DNA of 64,000 nucleotides from Pleurocapsa sp. FMAR1. GTDB taxonomy: Bacteria > Cyanobacteriota > Cyanobacteriia > Cyanobacteriales > Xenococcaceae. The DNA is taken from positions 4,960,001 through 5,024,000 of the forward strand of contig NZ_OY762512.1 of the NCBI RefSeq assembly GCF_963665995.1, in the 5' to 3' direction. Each line of letters opens with the position of its first letter. Position 1 is the stretch's first letter. Of the stretch, positions 45,936 through 55,521 are shown in pieces. Both the position numbers and the translations under genes were made by a program. The notes under the pieces were generated by a model that saw nothing but the letters and a program-made list of their open reading frames with translations, was not told where the DNA came from and searched no databases.

Positions 45936-47966
45936 TTGGCTATGAGTTCACGTTGGCAATTTTGGATTGATCGCGGTGGCACATTTACCGATATTGTTGC
46001 CCAAAACCCCGCAGGAGAAATTGTAATTCATAAGTTGTTATCAGAAAATTCTGAACAATACGAGGATGCACCGATTCAGGGAATTAGAGACGTGATGGGC
46101 ATCGATCGCCATCAGCCCATTCCTACAGCCGAGATAGAAGCGATCAAAATGGGAACAACAGTGGCAACTAACGCCCTTCTAGAGAGAAAAGGCGATCGCA
46201 CTGTTTTAGCCATCACTCAAGGATTTAAAGATGCTCTGCGTATTGGCTATCAAAACCGTCCTGATATTTTTGCCTTAGAGATTATTCTGCCCCAAATGCT
46301 TTACGAACAGGTAGTAGAAATCAACGAACGTTATGATGCCCAGGGCAATGAACTAATTCCTGTAGATACATCAAAAGCAAAACAAGATCTACAGGCTGCA
46401 TACAACTCAGGAATACGCAGTTGCGCCATTGTTTTGCTGCACAGCTATCGCTTTCCTCACCATGAGTTAGAAGTTGCCAGTATTGCCCGTGAAGTTGGCT
46501 TTACTCAAATATCTATTTCCCATCAGGTTAGCCCGTTAATTAAATTTATCTCGCGGGGAGACACTACCGTTGTCGATGCCTATCTTTCGCCTATTTTGCG
46601 TCGTTATGTAGATCGCTTTACCCAACACTTAGATACAGCTCAAAACCCAGTTAAACTAATGTTTATGCAGTCCAATGGTGGACTAGTAGATGCAGATTTG
46701 TTTCAAGGCAAAGATAGCATTCTTTCTGGTCCTGCGGGGGGCATTGTGGGGGCAGTCAAAACCTGTGCTTTGGCTGGCTATGACAAGATAATTGGCTTTG
46801 ATATGGGGGGAACGTCCACCGATGTCAGTCATTATGCAGGAGAGTATGAACGTAGCTTAGAAACAGAAGTGGCGGGAGTGCGATTGCGATCGCCGATGAT
46901 GTCCATCCATACCGTAGCAGCGGGAGGCGGTTCAATTCTTTACTTTGATGGTAGTCGCTATCGGGTAGGTCCTGAATCAGCAGGGGCGAATCCTGGGGCT
47001 GCTGCCTATGGCAAGGGTGGTGATTTAACCGTTACTGATTGCAACGTAATGGTAGGGAAACTTCAGCCAGAGTTTTTTCCAAAAGTATTTGGGATCGAAG
47101 GTAATGCACCTTTAGATCGGCAGATTGCCCAAGAAAAATTTCAAACTTTAGCTAACCAAATTCAAGACGGTAAAACTCCCGAACAAATTGCCTCTGGGTT
47201 TTTAGCGATCGCAGTAGCGAATATGGCAAATGCTATTAAAAAGATATCTTTACAAAAAGGTTACGATGTTTCTACCTACACTCTTTGTTGCTTTGGTGGC
47301 GCGGGGGGACAGCACGCCTGTCTAATTGCCGATGTGTTGGGCATCAAGCGAATTTTTATTCATCCCTACGCGGGAGTGTTATCTGCCTATGGTATCGGGC
47401 TAGCGGAGATGAGAATTATGAAAGAGAAATCTATTGAAGCAGAATTAAAACCAGAGTTACTAGCAACTTTAGAACAGGCTTTCCAAACATTAACCACTCA
47501 AGCCGAAACAGAATTGGTAGTTGAAACACCAGAAGCCCAAATTTTAGCGAAGGTACATCTCAAATATAGCGGGGTAGACTCTAGCCTGATTGTAGATTTT
47601 GCTGATATTCCAGCAATGCGATCGCAGTTTGAACAACAATATACTCAACGCTATGGCTTTGTAATGGCTGGCAAAGATCTTGTGGTAGAAACCATCTCTA
47701 TCGAATTAATTTGCCCGACCTATAGTCCCGAATTCAACCTGATTAAACGGCAAAATAATAATTCACCTCAAGCAGTTACATCCGTTCCTATCTACACTGC
47801 TGATGCTTGGCATGATGCCTCTGTATATCAAAGAGAAAGTCTTCAACCAGGAGATATAATAGATTCCCCAGCAATTATTACTGAACCTACAGGCACAAAT
47901 ATTATTGAACCAGGTTGGCAGGGGAGAATTAGCGATCGTCTTAATTTAATTCTCGAAAAAATTTAG
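45936..47966 (+). CDS. hyuA: Hydantoinase/5-oxoprolinase A-type protein
   Basis: 676 residues. N-terminal FWIDRGGTFTDIVA (9-22) is the actin-like ATPase start; DMGGTSTDV, GGGSILYFDG, GPESAGANPGAAAYGKGGDL and CCFGGAGGQHACLIAD are typical of HyuA. The ending LNLILEKI matches the end of the A half. Cyanobacterial and eukaryotic oxoprolinases are usually A-B fusions of about 1200 residues, and the two-gene form has hyuB directly after. Here no B half follows; the next gene is an unrelated minus-strand one. Either B lies elsewhere or the enzyme is incomplete. Substrate unresolved (5-oxoproline or hydantoin). Confidence 0.85.
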   Translation: MAMSSRWQFWIDRGGTFTDIVAQNPAGEIVIHKLLSENSEQYEDAPIQGIRDVMGIDRHQPIPTAEIEAIKMGTTVATNALLERKGDRTVLAITQGFKDALRIGYQNRPDIFALEIILPQMLYEQVVEINERYDAQGNELIPVDTSKAKQDLQAAYNSGIRSCAIVLLHSYRFPHHELEVASIAREVGFTQISISHQVSPLIKFISRGDTTVVDAYLSPILRRYVDRFTQHLDTAQNPVKLMFMQSNGGLVDADLFQGKDSILSGPAGGIVGAVKTCALAGYDKIIGFDMGGTSTDVSHYAGEYERSLETEVAGVRLRSPMMSIHTVAAGGGSILYFDGSRYRVGPESAGANPGAAAYGKGGDLTVTDCNVMVGKLQPEFFPKVFGIEGNAPLDRQIAQEKFQTLANQIQDGKTPEQIASGFLAIAVANMANAIKKISLQKGYDVSTYTLCCFGGAGGQHACLIADVLGIKRIFIHPYAGVLSAYGIGLAEMRIMKEKSIEAELKPELLATLEQAFQTLTTQAETELVVETPEAQILAKVHLKYSGVDSSLIVDFADIPAMRSQFEQQYTQRYGFVMAGKDLVVETISIELICPTYSPEFNLIKRQNNNSPQAVTSVPIYTADAWHDASVYQRESLQPGDIIDSPAIITEPTGTNIIEPGWQGRISDRLNLILEKI

Positions 47967-48028
47967 CAAAAATCGGCGTTACTAATAATTTTAAGGTTGT
48001 GCAAGTCAGAGGTCAGAGATTGCCAAAA

Positions 48029-48652
48029 TCACTTGGCTTTTTTTAGGGGTTGACGATTAAGATAATAGTGCCACAGAATTTGCGTAGCAACGGCTCTATA
48101 GGGTTGCCAAGATTGAGTAATCGACTCTAATTCTGCTGCTTTGGGACGAGTTGTAAGGTTTTTGATTTCTTTGACGGCGATCGCCACAGCTAAATCCTTA
48201 GAGGGAAATACATCCAGGCGTTGCAAAGCCATCATTAAGTACATATCTACAGTCCAGTCACCAATACCTTTGATTGCGGTTAGTTTCTTTCTAATGGTTA
48301 AGTCATCTAGTTCGTGCAAACTTGCTAAATCTAAGGTGCGATCGGCGATCGCTTGAGACAATTCACGACCATATCTGGTTTTCTGGCGACTAAAGCCAAT
48401 CGCTTTAAGTTCAATATCATCCAAAGCTAAAAAGCTGTCTGGAGTTAATTCTCCTACAAAGTTCTTCAGACGCTCAAAAGCTGCCTTAGCCGAAGCGAGT
48501 GAAACCTGCTGTTCTAAAATAATCTGAATTAGAGTCGCAAAACCAGGATCTCTTTTCCACTGAGGCGGATAGCCATAAGCTTCAACTATTTTAGCCAAAT
48601 CGCGATCGCGTTCGATCAGCTTTTGTATATTGGTAATAAATGTTCGATCCAT
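48029..48652 (-). CDS. DNA-3-methyladenine glycosylase (AlkA/HhH-GPD family)
   Basis: 207 residues from ATG at 48652 (MDRTFITNI); ATG at 48667 would add five. Helix-hairpin-helix LTAIKGIGDWTVDMYL and the downstream catalytic aspartate in FPSKDLAV (D in the usual FPxxDLxL position). TLIQIILEQQVSLASA is the GPD helix. It excises alkylated purines in base-excision repair. Compact form without the AlkA N-terminal domain, as in many bacterial paralogs. Confidence 0.88.
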   Translation of the reverse strand: MDRTFITNIQKLIERDRDLAKIVEAYGYPPQWKRDPGFATLIQIILEQQVSLASAKAAFERLKNFVGELTPDSFLALDDIELKAIGFSRQKTRYGRELSQAIADRTLDLASLHELDDLTIRKKLTAIKGIGDWTVDMYLMMALQRLDVFPSKDLAVAIAVKEIKNLTTRPKAAELESITQSWQPYRAVATQILWHYYLNRQPLKKAK

Positions 48653-48717
48653 ACTTGGAAGCAGCAAACTTCGCTAAAATTTTAGGTGTAATTGTAACTG
48701 TTTATTTTTAGTTAATC

Positions 48718-50406
48718 ATGAGCCAGACGACGCTTAATTTTGCCGATATTCAAGCCCAAACGCCTACTATAGAAGATGTTAGCGCAGAGTATGAGAGTAT
48801 TAATGCTGCTTTAGATGAGGCAGATACTACAGAGGCAAAAAAACAGGCTTTACAACAGTGGGATAACTTACGTCGTCGCTTAGATAATTGGTCTGCTTTG
48901 ACCTCCCTCCATTTTAGTCAAGATACAACCAACAAAGATTATAAACAGGCGCAGGAATATAGTGATGAACTACAGCCAAAACTAACTGCATTGGCGATCG
49001 CCATGAAGCAAAGATTATTAGATAGTCCCGATCGAGAAGAATTTGAGTCGATTTTAGGCAAGCAAGCTTTTAGTCTCTGGTCAGCAGATGTTACCACTTT
49101 TGAACCCGCAATTGAAGCTGATTTGGTTCAAGAGTCTAAACTCGTTAATCAGTATGTAGAACTTTTAGCCTCGGCTGAAATCGAGTTTCAAGGAGAGACA
49201 GTAAACCTGTCGGGGATTCGTAAATATACTCAAGATAGCGATCGCCATATCCGTTATCAAGCAGAAAAAGCCCGCTGGGATTTCTTTACTCAGCATCAAT
49301 CTCAGCTAGACAGTATTTTTGATCGGCTAGTTAAGTTACGTCATGGTATGGCGCAGAAGTTAGGTTACGACAACTATATCGGTTTAGGCTACAAGCGGAT
49401 GCAGCGCATCGACTACACGGAAGCTGACGTGGAAAATTATCGTCAAGGAGTAGTAGATAATGTCGTTCCCTTAGCGCAAAAAATCATTGCCAAAAAAGCC
49501 GAAAAGCTCAACTTAGATGCAGTTAACTTTTGGGATGAGTCGGTATTCGATCTACAGGGAAACCCAAAACCCCAGGGAGATCATGACTGGATGCTAAACC
49601 AGGCACAATCGATGTTTGATAATCTGCACCCAGAGTTAGGCAGCTTTTTTAAGCTGATGAACCAAGGCAACTTTCTCGATCTCAAAACTCGCCCTGGTAA
49701 AGCTGGTGGTGGCTTCTGTACTGGTTTTCCTCAAGAGGGTGTTCCCTATATCTTTGCCAATTTCAACGGCACCCAAGGGGATGTTGAAGTTTTCACTCAC
49801 GAAATGGGTCATGCTTTTCAGGCTTGGAAAAGCCGTAATCTTCCTACCGACTATCTTTGGCCTACCTATGAATCCTGCGAAATTCATTCTATGAGTTTGG
49901 AGTTTTTAACTTGGTCACAGATGGATAAGTTCTTTGGTGATGATGCAGACCGTTTTCGAGAAATTCATTTGGCACAATCAATCTTATTTCTGCCCTATGG
50001 CTGTGCGGTTGACCATTTTCAGCATTTAGTCTATGCTAACCCCGAAGCCACGCCTCAAGCAAGAAACCAAATGTGGCAACAAATGGAGGCGCGTTATCTT
50101 CCCTGGCGACAGTATGGCGATTTAGCATACCCTGCCCAAGGTGGTTTGTGGCAAGAAAAACTGCATATTTATTGCTATCCTTTTTACTACATCGATTACA
50201 CCCTTGCTTTGTGCTGTGCGATGCAGTTTTGGGTCAAAGCGGAATCTGATTTTGAACAAACCCTAACTGACTATATTGCCCTATGTCAACGGGGTGGAAA
50301 AGCTCCGTTTCAGGAGTTGGTAAGTTCGGCTAACTTGGTTTCTCCTTTCAAACCTGATTCTCTGGCTAATGTGGTCAATAAAGCTCAAGAATTTTTGCAT
50401 CTATAG
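48718..50406 (+). CDS. M3-family oligoendopeptidase (PepF-like)
   Basis: 562 residues. Zinc site HEMGH at 361-365 in FTHEMGHAFQAW, with the third ligand in the following ESCEIHSMSLEF. The N-terminal helical channel region (about 20-270) is normal. It degrades short peptides in the cytosol. Length agrees with the pz-peptidase/PepF group (about 560-600). It is divergent from the glycosylase gene, with about 65 bases between start codons. Confidence 0.92.
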   Translation: MSQTTLNFADIQAQTPTIEDVSAEYESINAALDEADTTEAKKQALQQWDNLRRRLDNWSALTSLHFSQDTTNKDYKQAQEYSDELQPKLTALAIAMKQRLLDSPDREEFESILGKQAFSLWSADVTTFEPAIEADLVQESKLVNQYVELLASAEIEFQGETVNLSGIRKYTQDSDRHIRYQAEKARWDFFTQHQSQLDSIFDRLVKLRHGMAQKLGYDNYIGLGYKRMQRIDYTEADVENYRQGVVDNVVPLAQKIIAKKAEKLNLDAVNFWDESVFDLQGNPKPQGDHDWMLNQAQSMFDNLHPELGSFFKLMNQGNFLDLKTRPGKAGGGFCTGFPQEGVPYIFANFNGTQGDVEVFTHEMGHAFQAWKSRNLPTDYLWPTYESCEIHSMSLEFLTWSQMDKFFGDDADRFREIHLAQSILFLPYGCAVDHFQHLVYANPEATPQARNQMWQQMEARYLPWRQYGDLAYPAQGGLWQEKLHIYCYPFYYIDYTLALCCAMQFWVKAESDFEQTLTDYIALCQRGGKAPFQELVSSANLVSPFKPDSLANVVNKAQEFLHL

Positions 50407-50433
50407 AAGGTACTTTGGTACGCCTGATGTGAA

Positions 50434-50585
50434 TTAAACCGCGTCCACATAGAAAACTGTAGTTTTATTTTTAGGAACAACTTGTATTCCTAATTCCTAG
50501 TCCCCAGTCCCTAATCCCTCGAACAGTATATGCCGACAAGTCCTTTATCTTAAAAACTATGGGTTTCAAATTAGACGCGGTTTAA
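50434..50585. repeat. Element with 12-bp perfect inverted ends (152 bp)
   Basis: TTAAACCGCGTC (50434-50445) and GACGCGGTTTAA (50574-50585) are exact reverse complements. The interior contains CCTAGTCCCCAGTCCC-type simple repeats and no frame. No flanking duplication is obvious. The sequence TGTGAATTAAA at its left edge recurs after other genes (near 39373 and 58513). Confidence 0.55.
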
Positions 50586-50642
50586 ATGAGGCTTATTCTC
50601 TCTCTTATACATGAAATTTATCTGTAAAACCATAATTCAATG

Positions 50643-50760
50643 CTGGGGCGAATGTATTCGCCCCTTTATAAGCGCCGTCCTGTTGGGGAGGACACGAGGG
50701 GCGAACCTCTTCGCCCCCTTGTGATGTCCGTTGACGTTACGCCCTCCCCAAACCCCTGAC
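50643..50760. repeat. Cluster of short GGGGCGAA palindromes
   Basis: GGGGCGAATGTATTCGCCCC (50644-50663) and a second dyad AGGGGCGAACCTCTTCGCCC (50697-50716) are followed by GTTGACGTTACGCCC, similar to the family A end. A patch of degenerate repeats with no gene. Confidence 0.5.
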
Positions 50761-50866
50761 GTAAACATTAACCTTAATTTTCTGCCCTATTAACTAGAGT
50801 CTCATTATCTACAATAAATTGTAAAATTTATTCAAATTCAACTTGTAAAAAAAATCTTTTTATTTA

Positions 50867-51022
50867 CTGACGTTACGCGGAATAACGAAAAATCCATACT
50901 TTCATAAAGCGCGTGGAAGCAAAAAAATAAAATCCCTGACGGGCGTGGAACAAGCTCCTTAAACGGGAGCGTTTCCGCCCGCCCTACCTACTCTTCACAG
51001 GTTAATTAGTGCGTAACATCAG
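50867..51022. repeat. Terminal-repeat element, family A, copy 4 (156 bp)
   Basis: Begins CTGACGTTACGC and ends GCGTAACATCAG. The interior differs from copies 2 and 3 and holds a small GC-rich hairpin region near 50938-50985. The right end overlaps the 3' end of the transglutaminase gene and supplies its final codons and TAA stop (51006-51008). No flanking duplication is evident. Confidence 0.65.
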
Positions 51023-52703
51023 CGTCCAAAGAATGTTCGGGATTTAATTCTTCTAAAATTACAAAGCGTATATGATTTAAAGCTAACGCGCCGATTGAAA
51101 CCTTTTCCTTTTCTACTCTTACTCCCTCACTGGTAATCATTTCAAAAGTTGTATCTTTTGCCATCTCTGCATGATACCAAGCCAATCCCATAAAAAAGCG
51201 GGTGGGATAGGGACCCCCCTCAAAGAGATCGTCGGGATTAGATTCCATTGGTAGCCAGCCATAGTTAGGAAGATAGAACTCCATCCAAACATGGTTAAAA
51301 TCAGGCTGTAAAGGCATATTTAGCTTGAGAGGATCGCCAGGACATTTGTATCTACCAACGGTACGACAGGCTATACCGTTAAGACGACATAAAGCTAGAA
51401 GTAAGCCCAGATATTCTCCACAAGAACCTACACCGCGCTTCAGCACAATATCGGGAGTATCAATATGGGGTTTGATGCCGTAAGCCAATTTATCATAGAC
51501 ATAGTTGCGGATACTATAGACTTGACGCAAAATATTCGTTTCTGAGCCGATCGCGCTAAGGGCAGCTTGACGAATAATCTCCGTATCCATAGCTAAATTA
51601 TCATTATCTGTTAGATATTTTTGCTGATATTCCTCCTTAAGTTCGGAAGTGTTTTCGCACTGGTTGGGTTTGATTTGATATTTGATACTCCAGACTTCTA
51701 AAATTGCTTTCCAGCCAAAGATATAACGCTGTTCAGAATTAAAATCATTAAACTTAAATACGGCAATTCGTTGCCCATCCTTAACCTCTTCTGTAAACGG
51801 TAAGCCGATCGCCCTAACTTCTCTGATTTTCTGTCTGTTTGTCTCAGCAGGTAAAGCCATACGCCACTCTAAGTTTTTAAACTCGATGGGATCGAGAGGA
51901 GAAACCTCCTCTGCATAAGACATTTCCACTAGATAGCCGTTGGAAAGAGCATATTTTTGCTCGTGATTGTAATGAAAATAAAGCGGATGAATAAAGGTGC
52001 GATCGCGATACTGCAATTCGTAATTGGGTTCTGCGTTGGGGTTGTCGCGGATATAGACCTCGCGATCGGCATAGGCTATATATAAAGTCTCTTTTTCTGT
52101 TTCTCGATCGAGATCGAAAGCCAACCCTGTAGGCGAGGTGAAGGGAGTCAAAACACTAAAGATAGTTTCTCCTGTTGCCCGATCGAGACAGTAAACAGTT
52201 TGTTCTAAAGTATCACTCAGCCAAATCTCTTCATCTTTAATGGTAATGTTTTCTACCCCAATTCCAGGAGCATAAAAGTGGGTTATTTTAGTACGGCGAT
52301 CGCGATCGTAAATTAAGATCTTGCCTTGTTTTTGACTGGTAAGATAAATAGTCGATTCCCAAACAGCAATCCCTTCAATGTCACAATCTAAGCGCAAAAA
52401 TAACTGAGGTTCAAAATCTTGAGTGATCAACGAACAGCAGTAAACACATTCTCGGTTAGTAAACCAAAGAACGTCATCAGTAATGGCTAAACCTGTTGCG
52501 CCCAAAAAATCTGACCAGTAATGAGTATTTAAAACTTTAGTGTTGTTAGTCTCTGGTTCGATCTCTAGTAAATATCCGCTTTGAGAATCGATCGCCCAAA
52601 GAAAGCCTTTGTGGAACACAATACCGTAAATAGAACTAGCCGCGATCGGTCTTATGGTTTTACTAGTCTCAGCAGCCTTCTTGGAGATCATATACTCAGT
52701 CAA
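51006..52703 (-). CDS. Transglutaminase-like protein with beta-propeller N-terminus
   Basis: 565 residues. Residues 1-250 contain repeated YLLEIEPET / IYDRDR / VYCLDRATG strands typical of a six-bladed SMP-30/NHL-like propeller. The transglutaminase core lies at about 395-500, with Cys in GVGSCGEY (near 427), His in FNHVWMEF and Asp in ESNPDD. The last five residues come from the repeat element at 50867-51022, so the gene may have been shortened. ATG at 52691 (residue 5) is an alternative start. Substrate and role unknown; the propeller-protease fusion is uncommon. Confidence 0.8.
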   Translation of the reverse strand: MTEYMISKKAAETSKTIRPIAASSIYGIVFHKGFLWAIDSQSGYLLEIEPETNNTKVLNTHYWSDFLGATGLAITDDVLWFTNRECVYCCSLITQDFEPQLFLRLDCDIEGIAVWESTIYLTSQKQGKILIYDRDRRTKITHFYAPGIGVENITIKDEEIWLSDTLEQTVYCLDRATGETIFSVLTPFTSPTGLAFDLDRETEKETLYIAYADREVYIRDNPNAEPNYELQYRDRTFIHPLYFHYNHEQKYALSNGYLVEMSYAEEVSPLDPIEFKNLEWRMALPAETNRQKIREVRAIGLPFTEEVKDGQRIAVFKFNDFNSEQRYIFGWKAILEVWSIKYQIKPNQCENTSELKEEYQQKYLTDNDNLAMDTEIIRQAALSAIGSETNILRQVYSIRNYVYDKLAYGIKPHIDTPDIVLKRGVGSCGEYLGLLLALCRLNGIACRTVGRYKCPGDPLKLNMPLQPDFNHVWMEFYLPNYGWLPMESNPDDLFEGGPYPTRFFMGLAWYHAEMAKDTTFEMITSEGVRVEKEKVSIGALALNHIRFVILEELNPEHSLDADVTH

Positions 52704-52901
52704 AATTTTTTATTTATTTAGATTTTATATTTGTTTGGTCAATCAAAGTGTCGATGTTGAACAATGTTATGTAAAACAACCATGCAAGATAAGAACGAAT
52801 CGCTCTTTAAGATTTATAATTTTTGAATTCTGCACAATGCCACTGTGTTGTTATACAGTTATGAAAGAATAAAGTAATTAGCTCAGTTAGCTATTGTTTG
52901 C

Positions 52902-53726
52902 ATGAGTTTTCATTCGTCAACTAGCCAATCTATTTTAGATGCTCTACAACGTTTAATTGAAGTGGTTGCTCAATTGCGATCGCCTGAGGGAGGATGTCCA
53001 TGGGATTTAGCACAGACTCCTCAAACCCTAATTCCCTATGTGATTGAAGAGGCGTATGAAGTAGTAGATGCAATTCAGGGCGGAGATAAAAAGGCGATCG
53101 CCGAAGAGTTGGGAGATTTACTGTTACAGGTGGTGTTACAAACTCAGATAGCTAGTGAACAGCAAGACTTTACTTTAGAAGAAGTCGCTACAGGCATCAC
53201 CGAAAAGCTCATTCGTCGTCATCCTCATGTATTTGGTGATCTAGAAGTTAACAGCGCAGCCGAGGTAAATCAAAACTGGGAGCAAATTAAAGCTATTGAA
53301 AAAGGTGAAACCCCAGAAGAAGCCAAGTTACTCAGCCGTAAACTGGAACGTTATGCCCGCAGTTTGCCCCCTTTGATGGCAGGGATGAAAATATCTACCA
53401 AGGCAGCCTCAGCAGGTTTTGAATGGTCAAATGTGCAGGGAGTTTGGGATAAATTTGATGAGGAGTTAGCAGAGTTGAAAGAAGCTTTGGCAACTGAAAA
53501 TAAAGTTCATCAGCAAGAAGAATTAGGCGATTTGCTGTTTACTATAATCAATATTGCTCGCTGGTATGACTTAAATCCTTTTGATGGCTTACAGGGAACA
53601 AACCGTCGCTTTATTCAACGTTTGACAATAATGGAAAAGTTAGCTTCTGGTTCGCTTACAGACTACGATATCAATGAGTTAGAATCTCTTTGGCAACAGG
53701 CTAAGGCGCAACTAAACAACAAATAA
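52902..53726 (+). CDS. mazG: Nucleoside triphosphate pyrophosphohydrolase MazG
   Basis: 274 residues, two tandem MazG domains. Each has the EExxE...ExxD metal motifs: EEAYEVVDAI and EELGDLLLQVV in the first; DEELAELKEA and EELGDLLFTI in the second. It hydrolyses non-canonical or surplus NTPs and limits (p)ppGpp-type stress. Length and two-domain layout match E. coli MazG. The next gene begins at the base after its stop. Confidence 0.94.
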   Translation: MSFHSSTSQSILDALQRLIEVVAQLRSPEGGCPWDLAQTPQTLIPYVIEEAYEVVDAIQGGDKKAIAEELGDLLLQVVLQTQIASEQQDFTLEEVATGITEKLIRRHPHVFGDLEVNSAAEVNQNWEQIKAIEKGETPEEAKLLSRKLERYARSLPPLMAGMKISTKAASAGFEWSNVQGVWDKFDEELAELKEALATENKVHQQEELGDLLFTIINIARWYDLNPFDGLQGTNRRFIQRLTIMEKLASGSLTDYDINELESLWQQAKAQLNNK

Positions 53727-54896
53727 ATGGCGACATACGATTGGATTGTAATTGGTGCAGGGATAACTGGTGCTTGTCTTGCTTATGAGCTTAGTCAACA
53801 GGGATTTACGGTACTTTTATTAGAAAAAGACCCCAAGCCTGATAACGCTACTGTATATAGCTATGGGGGTTTACCTTATTGGTCAGGTGTAGATGATTTG
53901 ACTCGCATTTTAGGGAAAGAGGGAATCGAGCTACATCGCAACTTGACAGAAGAATTAGGAGGAGAAACAGAGTTTAGAGAGCTAGATTTGGTACTAACCA
54001 TAGATCGCCAAGACGATCCCGAAGTCATTGCTCAAAATTACGCTCGCTTTGCCATTACTCCAGAATTATTAAGTGTTCAAGATGCCTGTATCTTAGAACC
54101 CTTACTTAATCCTAATGCGATCGCAGGAGTATTAAAGCTACCTCATGGTCATATTCACCCCCAAAAGACTACCGATGCCTATTTGCAAGCATTCAAACGT
54201 AACGGTGGCGAAATAGTTTATCAGGAGGTAGTAGATTTACTGCGTCAAAAAGATTGTGTTACGGGAGTGCAAACCCTAAATGATTTCTATCATGCTGCAA
54301 ACACCGTAGTTTGTGCGGGGGGACTATCGCGATCGCTTTTACAACAGGCAAACATTACTATAGGCAACTATTTCACCCATGCTCAACTAATTACCACCCC
54401 TCCCGTAGATTTAGAATTAGCAACGGTGGTCATGCCAGCCGTGCAGCAAAGATTTAGCTTACAAGCCAAAGCCCAAGAATTAGAGCCAGAAACCGCCTGG
54501 AATCCTCCTGACGATCAGCTTGCTAAACTAATCCTCGATCCTGGGGCAGTGCAGTTTCAAGACGGTAGCTTATGTATAGGGCAAATTAGCGCGATCGCTC
54601 CTAACCCAAACACCAAGCTCGATCCTTTGGCAGCAGAAGCACAAATCCGCGAACAGGTGGGTAATGTTCTACCTCTATTGGAAGATATTCCTGGTACTTG
54701 CCACAGTTGTTTGGTAGCGTTTAACAATCAAGCGATCGCTCTAGTAGGTAATTTAGCTAATATCAAGGGAATTTATTTGTTTTCAGGCTTTACCAGCACT
54801 TTGGTATTTGCCCCTGTACTAGCTAGGCGTTTTGCTTATTGGGCTTCAGGCACTGAAGACAAGATTATTGAGCAATTACAGTTGGCTATTAAGTAA
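53727..54896 (+). CDS. FAD-dependent oxidoreductase, glycine-oxidase-like (DAO family)
   Basis: 389 residues. Dinucleotide motif GAGITGACLAYELSQQG with ELSQ and acidic LLLEKD at the strand end. DAO-type C-terminal IYLFSGFTSTLVFAP. Members oxidise glycine or D-amino acids (ThiO in thiamine synthesis) or act on related amines. Thiamine genes are not present, so the substrate is unclear. The ATG abuts the mazG stop, a clear operon. Confidence 0.85.
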   Translation: MATYDWIVIGAGITGACLAYELSQQGFTVLLLEKDPKPDNATVYSYGGLPYWSGVDDLTRILGKEGIELHRNLTEELGGETEFRELDLVLTIDRQDDPEVIAQNYARFAITPELLSVQDACILEPLLNPNAIAGVLKLPHGHIHPQKTTDAYLQAFKRNGGEIVYQEVVDLLRQKDCVTGVQTLNDFYHAANTVVCAGGLSRSLLQQANITIGNYFTHAQLITTPPVDLELATVVMPAVQQRFSLQAKAQELEPETAWNPPDDQLAKLILDPGAVQFQDGSLCIGQISAIAPNPNTKLDPLAAEAQIREQVGNVLPLLEDIPGTCHSCLVAFNNQAIALVGNLANIKGIYLFSGFTSTLVFAPVLARRFAYWASGTEDKIIEQLQLAIK

Positions 54897-54898
54897 TT

Positions 54899-55072
54899 GT
54901 GACAAGTTAAAATACTTCGTTGTTTGTCAATCGGTTTTTAGCTATTAGCTCTTAGCTATTAGCTTTTAAGATATTTTTCATGAATTTTAACTCCTTAAAT
55001 AACGATCACCGTATAAATTTCTTTCAATCCAGATTTCGCATTGACTAAAACTGCTTTTTCTTAACTTGTCAC
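54899..55072. repeat. Element with 12-bp perfect inverted ends (174 bp)
   Basis: GTGACAAGTTAA (54899-54910) and TTAACTTGTCAC (55061-55072) are exact reverse complements. Inside is a tandem patch of TTAGCTATTAGCTCTTAGC. It starts four bases after the flavoprotein stop. No protein coded. Confidence 0.55.
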
Positions 55073-55116
55073 CAATGGCTAACAAGTAACTCCTAAAAAA
55101 AACTGTCCTAACTACC

Positions 55117-55413
55117 CTAACTGTGGCTTACTTCTTTGATGACAACAAAAGGTTGTACTATCAAAGCTGCAAATTCCTTTTCTAAATGACTGTTCCACTC
55201 CGTTAACTGTTCGACAGTCGGCTTGGCAATTAATTGATTAGTGATCCAATTTTGAACTGAAGCGGCATTATCTTGAGCGATCGCTGCTGCTACTTCAGGT
55301 AGATCCAATTTATCTTGGATCACAATTATGGCATCTCTTTTAGCGTGAGGCTGCAAATCCTTCCAGCTGATCTCTGCAACGTCCTGGCTTAGTTTTTTTT
55401 GTAGATCGGACAT
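55117..55413 (-). CDS. DUF2288-family protein
   Basis: 98 residues. ISWKDLQPHAKRDAIIVI and LDLPEVAAAIAQDN followed by FAALIVQPFVVIKE match the DUF2288 family of small cyanobacterial and proteobacterial proteins of unknown function. No membrane segment. Separate from its neighbours by more than 100 bases on both sides. Confidence 0.75.
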   Translation of the reverse strand: MSDLQKKLSQDVAEISWKDLQPHAKRDAIIVIQDKLDLPEVAAAIAQDNAASVQNWITNQLIAKPTVEQLTEWNSHLEKEFAALIVQPFVVIKEVSHS

Positions 55414-55521
55414 GATAAATTAAATTTCGTTCAAGCTGAAATTATCTTAAAGCGATCTGAGGAAATTTAGCAAATTTAGTCTTGGTGATTGCTACGGTTG
55501 ATTTAATGGATCTATAAAAAG

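Noticed and set aside
52654-52872. 72-codon plus-strand frame overlapping the transglutaminase start
   Set aside because: It overlaps a well-supported gene and has no known features.
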